Assembly (NCBI GenBank): GCA_963847515.1
Contig: CAWKAA010000004.1
Location: forward strand, 124,001-188,000
Direction of reading: 5' to 3'
DNA length: 64,000 nt
Source: QHXW01 sp963847515
GTDB taxonomy: Bacteria; Acidobacteriota; Terriglobia; Bryobacterales; Bryobacteraceae
Below the pieces are notes generated by a model. That model was not told where the DNA came from. It saw nothing but the letters and a program-made list of their open reading frames with translations, and did no database searches. The translations under genes were made by a program, and so were the position numbers. Shown one piece after another: positions 53,640 to 63,081 of the stretch. Every line of letters begins with the position of its first letter. The first letter of the stretch is position 1.

Positions 53640-56600
53640 CTAGCGACCTCCAGCCAGGAGAATTAACTTGCGCGGCTCATTTTCTCTGTCGCGCTCAGCG
53701 ATCACGCGGACGCGCGAGCGCTCGTCCCAGGCTCTTTGCACTACGGTGAGCATGGGCCTTTCACGGCTCTCGAAGCGGTGGTGGTCGCCGCGCTCATCCT
53801 CCAGCACGAAGCCCACAAAGTCTCCAAAATGATCGTACATAATGCCCACGATTTTGCCGGTGACTTCCTTTTCTCGCCCGGGATGCTGTTTCTTGGTGCC
53901 GAGCCCTGGGACTTGGCCGGTTTCCGAAGGCGGAATCTGCGATGGATTCCCGCCGAAACCCTGGACTCGTCCAACCAGGTCGCCGATGTAGCGCTGGAGC
54001 ACGGGGTACCAGCGTTTTTGAGGAGGCATGTGCTCCCAGATCCAACGCATAATGGCGAGTAGGCGCTCCTCTGGTAACAGTAGCTGCTGCTTCGTGCTAA
54101 TGGTGATGGTGACCTGAAATGCCCCGGCCACACGCCGCCATCCAAACGATTTCGTGTCGAGGACGCCGCCGGCCCCAGTCGCTCTGTCCGCGATCTCAAT
54201 GATCTGCGTCACGGCATCGGTCACTTGCCTGACAACCACCTTATAAATTTCGCCCTTGTGTATGCCAGGCGGCAGATCGACTGCCAGAAGTCCAGCGGCA
54301 AGCGCCGTACCCTGGGGGAGAGGAACAAAGGTCACGCCCCCGGTTCCGAAGCTTACGGTGTAAGGATCGACAAACTTGATGCCGTGAGTGGAGTACCTGG
54401 CATCGGCCAGATTCAGAATGTCGGTGGCGTTCAGCGCCGGCAAATAGAGTTGTGCCTGGCTTCCGGCAGGGGTGTTACCCCAAAAGATCATTAGCTCATC
54501 GGGATTGGTGGTGCCAAACGGGGTGGGACGGACCTGGACGGGATGCGACATTCGGCGCGAGGACGGTAATCCAGGGTTCGGCCCGTCGATCCAGGCGATG
54601 TTTCGCTGCGCCAATTTATCTGACGTGGCTGAGTTGGCGCCCGTCGGAATCGGTGTGTCGTCGAAGCGGATTTCGGCGATCAGACACTGATGGGGTGCGG
54701 CCGTAATTGCCTCTTGAATGGATTGCAACGCCGACGGTGTGGCATTCCATTGCGCCGTCCACGGTCCGTCCCAGTTTCCTGCTGGCGGGGCCGAGGGCAG
54801 AAACTTTTGCTGCGGCTGATTGATATCCAGCCAGCAACCAAAGAATGAATCCACTTCCACACCTGGATCCACCGTGATCGTGTAGGCGTTGGGAGTATCT
54901 TCCGGCTGGTCTTGCATGTTGGCAGGGCCATTGACATTGTTTCGGGCGGTCGCGAAACACGGAATGGTCACGTATTCGGGATTGCCGTTCTGATCGCTCT
55001 GGACGCCCAGAAGCGGAACGGTGACGCCGTACTGCAGGGCGTCGGACTGAAAGCGATACGTAGTGCTGGTGTCGAAGTCGCTGTTGGTAGTTTGCGCCTG
55101 GAAGAGACGGAAGAAGACGCGCACTTTCTGCGCCTGGGCGCCGGGCGTTTTACCCAGCAAGCGCACGCGAGCGACGGCGAAATTGAAAACGTAGTTGCCG
55201 CCATCATCCTGTTGCTGGAACTCCAGGGCAGAAGCGTCTTCATCCTGGCTGAGGCCAGGGTCAAAAGTATCACCGTTGGCGGTGCCGCCACCCTGCGTGA
55301 GGTTATTGATGACTGTGCCAATGAAACCGGGAGCGTCATTCGGGTTGTCGGTCATGGTGGCGCCGAAACGCGATGAGGTCTGGCCCGCGGGCACGGTCAT
55401 CTTGAAAAATCGCAGGTCGAAACTGAGCCAGCTTGGTTGGGATTGATCTTTCGGGTTGACATCTAGGAAGAAGGGATCCTCGAATGTGCCCAAGTCGATC
55501 TGCGCGGTGCCAGCGGAGGCGCCGGTGAGCGTCGCGGAGAGCGTAACGAGGGTGGAAGTAAGCGGCGTTAAGTCGACAAAGCCTTGATCCCCGGTAAAGG
55601 AAATCGTGAAAGGAAACAGAAAGCCTTGCGGCAGGTTCGGCAGCGACGGGTCCTCCGGCACAACCGGGCCGGCAAACTGTGAGACCGAGAGCATGTTTTG
55701 AATCGCGGTGGCCTGGACGGGCGTCAACGTGGGATCGAGAGTGTAGGAGACTTGCGGAATTATAGGCGGAGTGCCTAAGTTACCGGATGTGAGACCCAGT
55801 TCGGTCGGGCGGAATCCTTCCACCAGAACCCAGAAGGCCGGGGTATAGGTAGAGACCACGTCGACTTCATCTTTGCCGAAGGTGCTGCGGTCCAGGATGA
55901 AGGAACAGGATTTTTGGTAGAGCCGCTTGAAAGCATTGAGCAGCTTGGTCCCATCTATACTTCCCCACCCGGTGCAGGCATCCCAACCCGCGGCTGCGGA
56001 ATAGTAGGGTGAGTCCGGATTAAAATTGGGGTCGTTATTGCCGAAGGTGATGTCGTTGCAAACGGAATTCCCTAAGGCGTACAGCGTGGGGTTTAGGAAG
56101 CCGATAGGCTCGCCGAGCGCTTGCACCAGGACTGCAGTAAGGCCGGCATAGAGAGGGTCCACGCAACTGGTGCCAGTGAAACCGAAGCCTCCTCCACCGA
56201 CGCGCAGGCCGTTCAGCGCGACCATGCCAGCTATATCGGGCACGCCGCGACGCACTTTGTTGTCGTTCTGAGAAACGGGCGATACTCCATTCGCGGTCTG
56301 GTAGGATGGGGCCCCGAAATAGTCGCTGACGCCACCGCCAGTGGCTCCCCAACCGTTGGCCTCATCGCTCCAAACCCATTCCTCTTTGATGCTCACGGGT
56401 GGGCCGTCATTCTTGCTGACCATCGTCCCGCCGCAGGAAGTGATCCAGGGGTCGCTGCCTGGGTATTGAACGTGGCAACTCGTGTCAATTCCGGAGTTGG
56501 CACCCTCGTCGCCAGAAGCGATGAATATCGAGATGCCAAGCGGAGCAAGCTTTGCGAACATTCCCGAGAGTGTGTCGAGTACTCCTTGGCCGGCTGAACC

Positions 56601-57602
56601 GGAGTCGTCACGCGCACTAATGAACCAACTGCTGGAACACACAGTGGGCGTGTTTTCGCCACCCTGCGGCGCCATCACACGACCAAGAAAGGCCCTCCAG
56701 CCATCCTCGTTGGAGGTCGAGCAGTAGACCTGAACAGTGACGCCTTGTGCAACTGCAGTGGCGGTCTCAATATCCTGAGTGATTTCGTCGTCCAAGGTGC
56801 CGGTGGGATCGTTTTTGTAAGTTGTGCCGTCTACCGTCAGGTCAACTTCGGTGATGGTGGGCTGCGTGTTGTAGCCCGCGGGCAGGCTGTTTATGTAGTC
56901 CGTGATGTCCTGGGGGTCGTAGTTGCCGCCGTTGGCGTTGCCATTGAAGATGCCTATGGTTTGGTTCGCCGCGCCGGTGTTGGGGAAGTTGTAGAGTTGA
57001 GCGAGCGTGGGCACGTCGAGAGCTGTACTCCCCGCCGGATCGCCGGTACCGTTGGTGCCGCCGAGGATGCGGTTATCCAGGCCGATTACGGCGGTGACGA
57101 TGGCGGCCAATTCCGTTGGTATATGCACCGGTCCATCGAAGCCGCGGTGCATCTGGGTCGCTTCGGCACGTTTTTCGTGGTGGCTACCCGGGCGACGGGG
57201 ACGCTTGGAGATGTGACGTGGCGATTCATATCGATTCAGGGTGATGCCGAATGCCGCGTTGATTTGCACAGCAGTGCCACGGGCAGTGACTACGCCAGGT
57301 CCTATCTGCTTTTCTAACACCGTCAAACCGTTGGCTTCCGCAAAGTTCGTCACGGCATCCACATCGGTCTGGCTTGCGCCGTATTTCTCTGCGAATTCAG
57401 TAGGTGAGAGGAAGGTGCGTTTACCTAGCGGCGTTTTCTGCCAGTATTCTAGATCGGGAAGCGCTGGACTGTCCGGTCGCGAACGGAGTAAGAAAGTGAT
57501 AGACAACTGTTCTTCGCCGCCGAGCGGTCCGATTAACCGGGAACCCTCGCTACGGGGCCGTTCGCTTCCTTTGACAGGGTGAAGTCCTGTACGTGCAGCC
57601 AT
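53640..57602 (-). CDS. Sedolisin (S53, kumamolisin-like) peptidase with very long C-terminal extension
   Basis: 1320 residues from ATG 57602, which has an AGGAGG SD. The pro-domain is about 35-160 (PLGKRTFLSPTEFAEKYGAS, GLTVLEKQIGPGVVTARGTA). The catalytic part is 165-565 with Glu273 and Asp277 (DDEITQDIET), Asp365 (IASGDEGA) and Ser479 (GFTGTSCVDPLYAG): the S53 triad and oxyanion Asp. The calcium-site region ends near GWDACTGWGSIDG. About 750 further residues hold repeated beta-rich segments and a basic last domain (GKIVGIMYDHFGDFVGFVLED). There is no signal peptide, which is odd for a sedolisin. Confidence 0.88.
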   Translation of the reverse strand: MAARTGLHPVKGSERPRSEGSRLIGPLGGEEQLSITFLLRSRPDSPALPDLEYWQKTPLGKRTFLSPTEFAEKYGASQTDVDAVTNFAEANGLTVLEKQIGPGVVTARGTAVQINAAFGITLNRYESPRHISKRPRRPGSHHEKRAEATQMHRGFDGPVHIPTELAAIVTAVIGLDNRILGGTNGTGDPAGSTALDVPTLAQLYNFPNTGAANQTIGIFNGNANGGNYDPQDITDYINSLPAGYNTQPTITEVDLTVDGTTYKNDPTGTLDDEITQDIETATAVAQGVTVQVYCSTSNEDGWRAFLGRVMAPQGGENTPTVCSSSWFISARDDSGSAGQGVLDTLSGMFAKLAPLGISIFIASGDEGANSGIDTSCHVQYPGSDPWITSCGGTMVSKNDGPPVSIKEEWVWSDEANGWGATGGGVSDYFGAPSYQTANGVSPVSQNDNKVRRGVPDIAGMVALNGLRVGGGGFGFTGTSCVDPLYAGLTAVLVQALGEPIGFLNPTLYALGNSVCNDITFGNNDPNFNPDSPYYSAAAGWDACTGWGSIDGTKLLNAFKRLYQKSCSFILDRSTFGKDEVDVVSTYTPAFWVLVEGFRPTELGLTSGNLGTPPIIPQVSYTLDPTLTPVQATAIQNMLSVSQFAGPVVPEDPSLPNLPQGFLFPFTISFTGDQGFVDLTPLTSTLVTLSATLTGASAGTAQIDLGTFEDPFFLDVNPKDQSQPSWLSFDLRFFKMTVPAGQTSSRFGATMTDNPNDAPGFIGTVINNLTQGGGTANGDTFDPGLSQDEDASALEFQQQDDGGNYVFNFAVARVRLLGKTPGAQAQKVRVFFRLFQAQTTNSDFDTSTTYRFQSDALQYGVTVPLLGVQSDQNGNPEYVTIPCFATARNNVNGPANMQDQPEDTPNAYTITVDPGVEVDSFFGCWLDINQPQQKFLPSAPPAGNWDGPWTAQWNATPSALQSIQEAITAAPHQCLIAEIRFDDTPIPTGANSATSDKLAQRNIAWIDGPNPGLPSSRRMSHPVQVRPTPFGTTNPDELMIFWGNTPAGSQAQLYLPALNATDILNLADARYSTHGIKFVDPYTVSFGTGGVTFVPLPQGTALAAGLLAVDLPPGIHKGEIYKVVVRQVTDAVTQIIEIADRATGAGGVLDTKSFGWRRVAGAFQVTITISTKQQLLLPEERLLAIMRWIWEHMPPQKRWYPVLQRYIGDLVGRVQGFGGNPSQIPPSETGQVPGLGTKKQHPGREKEVTGKIVGIMYDHFGDFVGFVLEDERGDHHRFESRERPMLTVVQRAWDERSRVRVIAERDRENEPRKLILLAGGR

Positions 57603-57812
57603 CTCGCCCTCCTGCTGTGAGGGTAGTGAGCCGGCAGCAGAGGCCGTTTCATCAAAAGTGCATTTTTGAATTCGGACAGTATCTGGATTAGTACTCAGAA
57701 GCCGGCCAGCGTCCGGCAGGTTCAACCAGGGCAGCCCAACCTCATCTCCTAGCGAGGTCTTCGACCTCAAACCGACCAGCGGAAATCTCGGCATTCGCAT
57801 AGAATTCGTGGG

Positions 57813-59408
57813 ATGGCGACCATCCCGGAACTGCTCGACGGCCATGTCACTCTCGAAGTGGAGTGTCTCGACCGTCTGTACCTGAACGGTTACATCGGCA
57901 AGCTGGCGACCGGGCCTGGCCTGGTCTTCTTTATGCGCGATCAGTTGGGGAAGCCGATTCCGTCGCCCGTTGTACTGGGGCAGATCTCGGAGAAGTTTCG
58001 CGAAGCTGTGAAGGTGCTGGCCGAACGGGAAGGCGTTCCGGTGTATCAGTTCCGGCACAAAGAGAGGAAAGACGATATTGCCAACAGCTTCCGGCACCGC
58101 CGCAACGTGCGAGACGCCATCGTTTTCATTGGGGTGGCGCAGGAGAAAGCGCAGGCCTTCAACGGCAAGAAGGTCAACGGGCGGTTCCAGTTCGACCGCG
58201 ACAAGACGGTCTATGTTAATCACTACTACTTCTACATCGATGACGAAGAGTTCGGCCCGCTGTTTCTCAAGATCTGCAGTTACGCGCCGTGGAGTGTGAA
58301 GCTGTGCCTGAACGGGCACGAATGGGCCAAGCGGCAACTCGACAAGCGCCACATCACCTATGAGGCGCTGGACAACGGGTTCCTGTCGTGCTGCGAGCCG
58401 GTGAAGTTGCAGGAGATCTGCGATGCGCTGGGGCCGGAGGACATTGACCGGGTGTTTCGGAAATGGTTGCGCCGCATTCCGCTTCCGCTGCGGCCGGAAG
58501 ATCGGCGTGCGGGCTACGACTGGGATCTGTCGGTCTGGCAAATGGAAGTCAGCCTGACGCAGATTTTCGACCGGCCATTGCGGGGCCGCGAGTTCTTCGA
58601 GGAAATCATCCGCGACAACCTGGATCTGGGCCGCCCAGATCGCGTGCAACTGGTCTTCGACCGGGTGGTAACGAAGAAAACCCCGGGAGAGTTTCGAACC
58701 CGGGTGATCCAGGACGGCGTGCATCCGAGCCTGCATATTAACTACAAGAACTTCGATCTAAAGCAATACTTCAAAGAAGGACGCGGTTGCCGGACCGAAG
58801 GGACTTTCCGCAACCCCCATGATTTTGGAATCAACAAGGGGCTGGGCAATCTGCCCTACCTGCAGAAGATCGGCCGGCAGATCAACCGGCGATTGCTCGA
58901 AGTCGAACGCGTCAGCCACAACAGCGGCCTGAGCGGCGACAGCATCCACCGTGTGGTGCAACCCGCCGTCACCGAGGACGGCAAAAAGTCACCGGGGCTG
59001 AAGTTCGGACAACCGCGCGTGATGGCACTGTTTCTGGCGCTCACGCTGTTCCACCATCTGATTGACGGCTTTCGTAACCACGATCTGCGCCAACACGTGG
59101 CCGACCTGCTGGGCGTGAGTGTAGCGGAGTACACATCCAACCAGATGACCTACGACCTGCGGCGGCTCCGGCTCAAAGGCCTGATCTACCGGCCACCCAG
59201 AACCAACCGCTACTTTGTCACCCCTTACGGCTGGAAGGTCGCACGGCTTTTCTCCCGTTTGGATGCCCGCGTATTCCGGCCCGCCATGGCGATGTTCACC
59301 GGCAACGATGCGGTTTTACCGTTTCCGCTGCGGAGCGCTCTCGACCGCGCCGATGCCCAACTGGACGTGCTCATTTACCAAGCTTTTCCCCTCCCCAAGG
59401 CCGTCTGA
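57813..59408 (+). CDS. Large conserved protein of unknown function with C-terminal winged-helix-like segment
   Basis: 531 residues. I recognise the sequence style (HVTLEVECLDRLYLNGYIGKL, KVCLNGHEWAKRQ-like region, IRDNLDLGRPDRVQLVFDR) as a family found in soil bacteria, but it has no known function to my knowledge. The first 330 residues have no visible catalytic motif. The segment 410-500 (LFLALTLFHHLIDGFRNHDL, YDLRRLRLKGLIYRPPRTNRYFVTPYGWKVARLFS) looks like a winged helix. It is divergent from the sedolisin with 210 bp between them. There is no signal or membrane segment. Confidence 0.7.
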   Translation: MATIPELLDGHVTLEVECLDRLYLNGYIGKLATGPGLVFFMRDQLGKPIPSPVVLGQISEKFREAVKVLAEREGVPVYQFRHKERKDDIANSFRHRRNVRDAIVFIGVAQEKAQAFNGKKVNGRFQFDRDKTVYVNHYYFYIDDEEFGPLFLKICSYAPWSVKLCLNGHEWAKRQLDKRHITYEALDNGFLSCCEPVKLQEICDALGPEDIDRVFRKWLRRIPLPLRPEDRRAGYDWDLSVWQMEVSLTQIFDRPLRGREFFEEIIRDNLDLGRPDRVQLVFDRVVTKKTPGEFRTRVIQDGVHPSLHINYKNFDLKQYFKEGRGCRTEGTFRNPHDFGINKGLGNLPYLQKIGRQINRRLLEVERVSHNSGLSGDSIHRVVQPAVTEDGKKSPGLKFGQPRVMALFLALTLFHHLIDGFRNHDLRQHVADLLGVSVAEYTSNQMTYDLRRLRLKGLIYRPPRTNRYFVTPYGWKVARLFSRLDARVFRPAMAMFTGNDAVLPFPLRSALDRADAQLDVLIYQAFPLPKAV

Positions 59409-59558
59409 AGAACTTGACACTTTCAGAAAGAAGTCACTTACATCAGACAGCTAGAACGCGACTTCCTGAACTTTCTAGCTGTTGCTAGAGACTTTCACGG
59501 ACAGGCGCCGCGTAGCTCTTACATCAAACCACACACGCATCCCCAGAGACGGTTTGGG

Positions 59559-59587
59559 TTGACATCTTACCCATAAATGCGCATACT
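59559..59587 (+). promoter_or_regulatory. Promoter of the PadR-permease operon, likely leaderless
   Basis: TTGACA (59559-59564), a 17-bp gap and CATACT (59582-59587). The ATG of padR begins at 59596, only 8 bases after the -10, so the message would start at or next to the start codon. An 8-bp palindrome ATGCGCAT (59577-59584) overlaps the -10. Confidence 0.6.
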
Positions 59588-59595
59588 CAGGTTAA

Positions 59596-59952
59596 ATGTC
59601 TACCCAAGAAACCATAGAACGGCTGGAGTTGTTGCAGGGCACACTCGATCTGTTGATCCTACGCACCTTGATATTTGGACCGCAGCACGGACAGGGGATT
59701 GCGCATGCCATCCAGCTGACTTCGGAACAGGAACTGTTAGTGGAGCACGGCGCGCTCTATCCTGCACTCCAGCGGCTTGAGGAGCGTAAATGGATCTCTG
59801 CCAAGTGGGGGACTTCCGCAAACAACAGGAAAGCGAGGTTCTATTCGCTAACAATTGCCGGCCGCAAACAACTGATTAAGGAAACCACCAAATGGAAGCG
59901 GTTCGCGACAGCGATCGGGCGGGTTCTAGGACCCGAGACGGAGGAGAGTTAA
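59596..59952 (+). CDS. PadR family transcriptional regulator
   Basis: 118 residues. The winged helix has LLQGTLDLLILRTLIFGPQHGQGIAHAIQ, then the typical LVEHGALYPALQRLEERKWISAKWG and the wing KARFYSLTIAGRKQLIKE. It is the usual control partner of the large FtsX/MacB-like permease that follows 4 bp later. It probably represses its own operon. No SD is present and the promoter suggests a leaderless message. Confidence 0.9.
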   Translation: MSTQETIERLELLQGTLDLLILRTLIFGPQHGQGIAHAIQLTSEQELLVEHGALYPALQRLEERKWISAKWGTSANNRKARFYSLTIAGRKQLIKETTKWKRFATAIGRVLGPETEES

Positions 59953-59956
59953 GCGT

Positions 59957-62587
59957 ATGTTCCGTCGCAGGCGCAAAGAGAATGATTTCAACGCCGAAAT
60001 CGAGGCCCACATTCAGCTTGAGACTGACCGGTGGCGGGACCAGGGCTTGAGTGACGAGGATGCACGAGCCGCAGCGCGCAGGTCCTTCGGCAACATCAGG
60101 CAAGCGCAAGAGCGTTTTTACGAATCCCGCAGATGGCTCTGGTGGGACAACTTCTGGCAGGACGTTCGATTGGGCCTGCGGATGCTGGCCAAGAGGCCCG
60201 GCTTTGCGGGGGTCGCCGTACTCACTTTGGCGCTCGGCATTGGCGCCAATACGGCGATCTTTTCCGCTGTCTACGCCGTTTTGCTCAAGCCACTCCCATT
60301 TAAAGACCCTGACCGGCTCGTGTTCATCCGGAAAAAAAATCCGCCGCGCGGCTGGGTGCGGAACCCCATCTCCCCGGCCGAGATCCTAGCGTGGCGCAAC
60401 CAGAGCGGCGTACTGGAGGACATGGCAGCCTTCACATCCAGCTCCTGTGTGCTGGGCGGCGCCGGGGACGCCGAGGAGGACCCCTGCGAGATCGCTTCAA
60501 GCAATTTGTTCCCACTGCTGGGTGCGACGGCCGCCCGGGGCCGTACCTTTTCAGCCGATGAGGACGAGCCGGAAGGGCCGCGGGTTGCCGTGCTGAGCTA
60601 CAGTTTGTGGCAGAGGCGCTTCGGCGGGGAGGAGAGTGCAATCGGGCGCGGGATTACTCTCAACGGCGCCAGCTACACGATCATTGGAGTGATGCCGGCC
60701 GATTTTTCACACCTGTATGCCGCACCGTACGGTAAGGTCCCTGACCTGTGGGTTTCTGGGATCGCTCTTTCCTCAGCACACACGTGGAATGACTACTTTG
60801 GGATCGGCCGGCTTAAGCCTGGTATCAGCCTGCAGCAGGCTGAGGCGCGGATGGATCCGGTCTCGGTTCGTTTGGAACAGGTGGATCCCGAGCTCAAAGG
60901 ATGGCGGGCGGAATTGATGAGCCTCCGTATGGTCGTTTCCGGAGATACACGTTCGGCTCTCATCGTTCTGATGGGCGCGGTAGTCTTTGTCCTGCTGATT
61001 GCGTCCGCCAATTTGGCGAATCTGCTACTTGCACGGGGAGCCGGTCGAGCGAGCGAGTTCGCGGTGCGGAACGCACTCGGCGCCAGCCAGGGGCGCGTTG
61101 CACGGCAGCTCTTAACGGAGAGCCTGGTGATCTCTCTTGCCGGCGGAGTTCTTGGACCCTGGCTTGCTTTTCTCGGATGTCAAGGCCTAGCGGCGCTCGC
61201 TCCGCCGTTCCTCCTGAGGGCCGCGCCCGGCTTGGCCGGCGGCGCAGGGGATTTGCGAGTCCTCGCTTTTTCTCTAGTCATCGTGCTGGCGACTACTTTC
61301 CTCTTTGGCCTGGCGCCAGCGCTTCAAGGCGCTCGGCCACGACCGGCTGAAGCGCTGAGCGAAACCGGCCGCGGCTCCCTGCAGAGTCCGCGGAGCCGGC
61401 GTTTTCGCAGCGCGCTGGTGGTGGCTGAAATCGCACTCGCCATGGTGCTCTTAGTTGGGGCCGGACTTATGGTTCGAACTCTTGTGGAGCTGAACCGGGT
61501 AAAGCTTGGTTTCAATCCGGCCAATGTTCTATGGTTGCGCGTGTCGTTCTCAGGTGAGCATTACAAAGAGTCGCAGACGCGAGTAGAGTTTTGGGAACAG
61601 GTGGTCGCGGCGGTCAAGGCGTTGCCTGGCGTAGAGGCGGTCAGCGTGTCTCGCGGCCTGCCCATCGACGATTGGTCGGGACAGTTCTTTACAACTTCCG
61701 ATCAGCCGAATCCCCCGGCAGGGCAGGTGCCGGACGCGAACTACGTGATCGCTGGGCCGGATTATTTCCGCACAACCCAGATTCCCTTGCGTAGAGGGCG
61801 CAGTTTCAACGAGCACGATACGCAGTCGGGTGAAAGAGTCGTGATCGTGAATGAAAAGCTGGCCCAGTTGTACTGGCCCGGTCGAGATCCGCTGGGGAGT
61901 TTGCGGGTAGGGCCGCCCACCAGCACCGCACCCTGGCTCTCCGTGGTCGGAGTTGCCGGCAACGTCCTGAGCCAGGGACCGGATGGCGGCTTTCATGCGG
62001 AGATTTACATTCCCTATCAGCAGTTCCCCTGGTTGCTGGGCGGGCCGCAGCACCTCCTTGTGCGCACGTCTGCAAAGGTGAAGCCGGAGGGCCTGATCGG
62101 CGCGGTGGTGCAGGAAATTCACCGCGTGGACAAGAGCCAACCGGCGGCGGACATCGAGACCCTGGAGCGGAGCGCTTTTGAGCCAATGGTGCAGCAGCGT
62201 ATGCTGATGGCGCTGTTGGTATCATTCGCCGGCCTGGCGCTGCTTCTTTCCGCAGTGGGGATTTACAGCGTGCTTTCGTACTCCATCGCGCAACGAACAC
62301 GCGAGATCGGTTTGCGCGTGGCGCTGGGCGCGCATCAGGGCAATGTCTTGCGGCTTGTGATGGGCGACGGCGTGCGGCTGGCGGTTCTTGGAATTGCGTT
62401 GGGAATTGCCGGCGCGCTCGCGCTGACCCGAGTGATGACGGATTTGCTTTTTGGCGTCCGTGCAACAGACCCGATCACCTTTGGCGCCGTGACCATCGTG
62501 CTTGGGGCAACTTCCCTTCTTGCTTGTTACGTTCCAGCTCGGCGGGCGATGAACATTGATCCGATCGTCGCCTTGAAGTACGAGTAG
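59957..62587 (+). CDS. MacB/FtsX-type ABC permease of the long acidobacterial type
   Basis: 876 residues. The N-terminal part (NDFNAEIEAHIQLETDRWRDQG, ARRSFGNIRQAQERFYESR) is a short cytoplasmic helical domain. Eight membrane segments follow in two halves, with FtsX domains at about 360-480 (VLLIASANLANLLLARGAGR) and 745-876 (REIGLRVALGAHQGNVLRLVMGDG), and MacB-like periplasmic domains (GRTFSADEDEPEGPRVAVLS, GRSFNEHDTQSGERVVIVNEKLA). No ATPase gene is next to it, which is common for this group. The function is export or mechanotransmission, substrate unknown. Confidence 0.87.
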   Translation: MFRRRRKENDFNAEIEAHIQLETDRWRDQGLSDEDARAAARRSFGNIRQAQERFYESRRWLWWDNFWQDVRLGLRMLAKRPGFAGVAVLTLALGIGANTAIFSAVYAVLLKPLPFKDPDRLVFIRKKNPPRGWVRNPISPAEILAWRNQSGVLEDMAAFTSSSCVLGGAGDAEEDPCEIASSNLFPLLGATAARGRTFSADEDEPEGPRVAVLSYSLWQRRFGGEESAIGRGITLNGASYTIIGVMPADFSHLYAAPYGKVPDLWVSGIALSSAHTWNDYFGIGRLKPGISLQQAEARMDPVSVRLEQVDPELKGWRAELMSLRMVVSGDTRSALIVLMGAVVFVLLIASANLANLLLARGAGRASEFAVRNALGASQGRVARQLLTESLVISLAGGVLGPWLAFLGCQGLAALAPPFLLRAAPGLAGGAGDLRVLAFSLVIVLATTFLFGLAPALQGARPRPAEALSETGRGSLQSPRSRRFRSALVVAEIALAMVLLVGAGLMVRTLVELNRVKLGFNPANVLWLRVSFSGEHYKESQTRVEFWEQVVAAVKALPGVEAVSVSRGLPIDDWSGQFFTTSDQPNPPAGQVPDANYVIAGPDYFRTTQIPLRRGRSFNEHDTQSGERVVIVNEKLAQLYWPGRDPLGSLRVGPPTSTAPWLSVVGVAGNVLSQGPDGGFHAEIYIPYQQFPWLLGGPQHLLVRTSAKVKPEGLIGAVVQEIHRVDKSQPAADIETLERSAFEPMVQQRMLMALLVSFAGLALLLSAVGIYSVLSYSIAQRTREIGLRVALGAHQGNVLRLVMGDGVRLAVLGIALGIAGALALTRVMTDLLFGVRATDPITFGAVTIVLGATSLLACYVPARRAMNIDPIVALKYE

Positions 62588-62722
62588 ACCCAGGCCCAGT
62601 CATCTAACTGGCGTTCAACAGTATTCAAGGCGCCCGACACATCGTTCTCGACGGAAGGTGGCTGGGAGATGGTACGTCTCTGCATCATTTGATTGGTAGT
62701 GGGTTGTTTGAAAAATACTTGT

Positions 62723-63064
62723 CTATTTCTGCGCAACAACATTCATAAAATAATGCAGCGTTGCGCAGCTAATACATTGTCCCCTCGGCACATCAGGACT
62801 GATCACGATTGTTCCTGGTCCAGGACGAACGGCTCGATATAACGCCGTGCGCCTTGAACGACGCACAAGCACGAGCACATTCCCCACTCCGGTATTCCCA
62901 TCAAAATGAGAATAGCGAGGATCTGATGGAATTTGCAGAACCGCCAACTCGCCGACCCGGAGAGTCGTCCTCCCTTCCAAGGCCAATGGTATTGGCTTGT
63001 CGGCACCCCAAGCGTCATTTGAAATCAAGCATCCTAATGCGAGTAGCAGAAGACGGACTCTCAT
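62723..63064 (-). CDS. Small exported protein with a C-terminal RGQCISCATLHYF motif
   Basis: 113 residues: a signal peptide (MRVRLLLLALGCLISNDAWGA), a beta-rich domain (LRVGELAVLQIPSD, GTIVISPD) and a C-terminal CISCATLHYF. Proteins of this shape with the two close Cys are frequent in acidobacteria. The family function is unknown. The two Cys could form a disulfide or bind a metal outside the inner membrane. Confidence 0.6.
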   Translation of the reverse strand: MRVRLLLLALGCLISNDAWGADKPIPLALEGRTTLRVGELAVLQIPSDPRYSHFDGNTGVGNVLVLVRRSRRTALYRAVRPGPGTIVISPDVPRGQCISCATLHYFMNVVAQK

Positions 63065-63081
63065 TGCCCCGATCGTATCAT

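Noticed and set aside
57603..58736. A minus-strand open frame that extends the sedolisin N-terminus by 378 residues to 58736.
   Set aside because: It lies antisense to the plus-strand unknown protein, is Arg/Pro/Gln-rich, and a strong SD with ATG is present at 57602.
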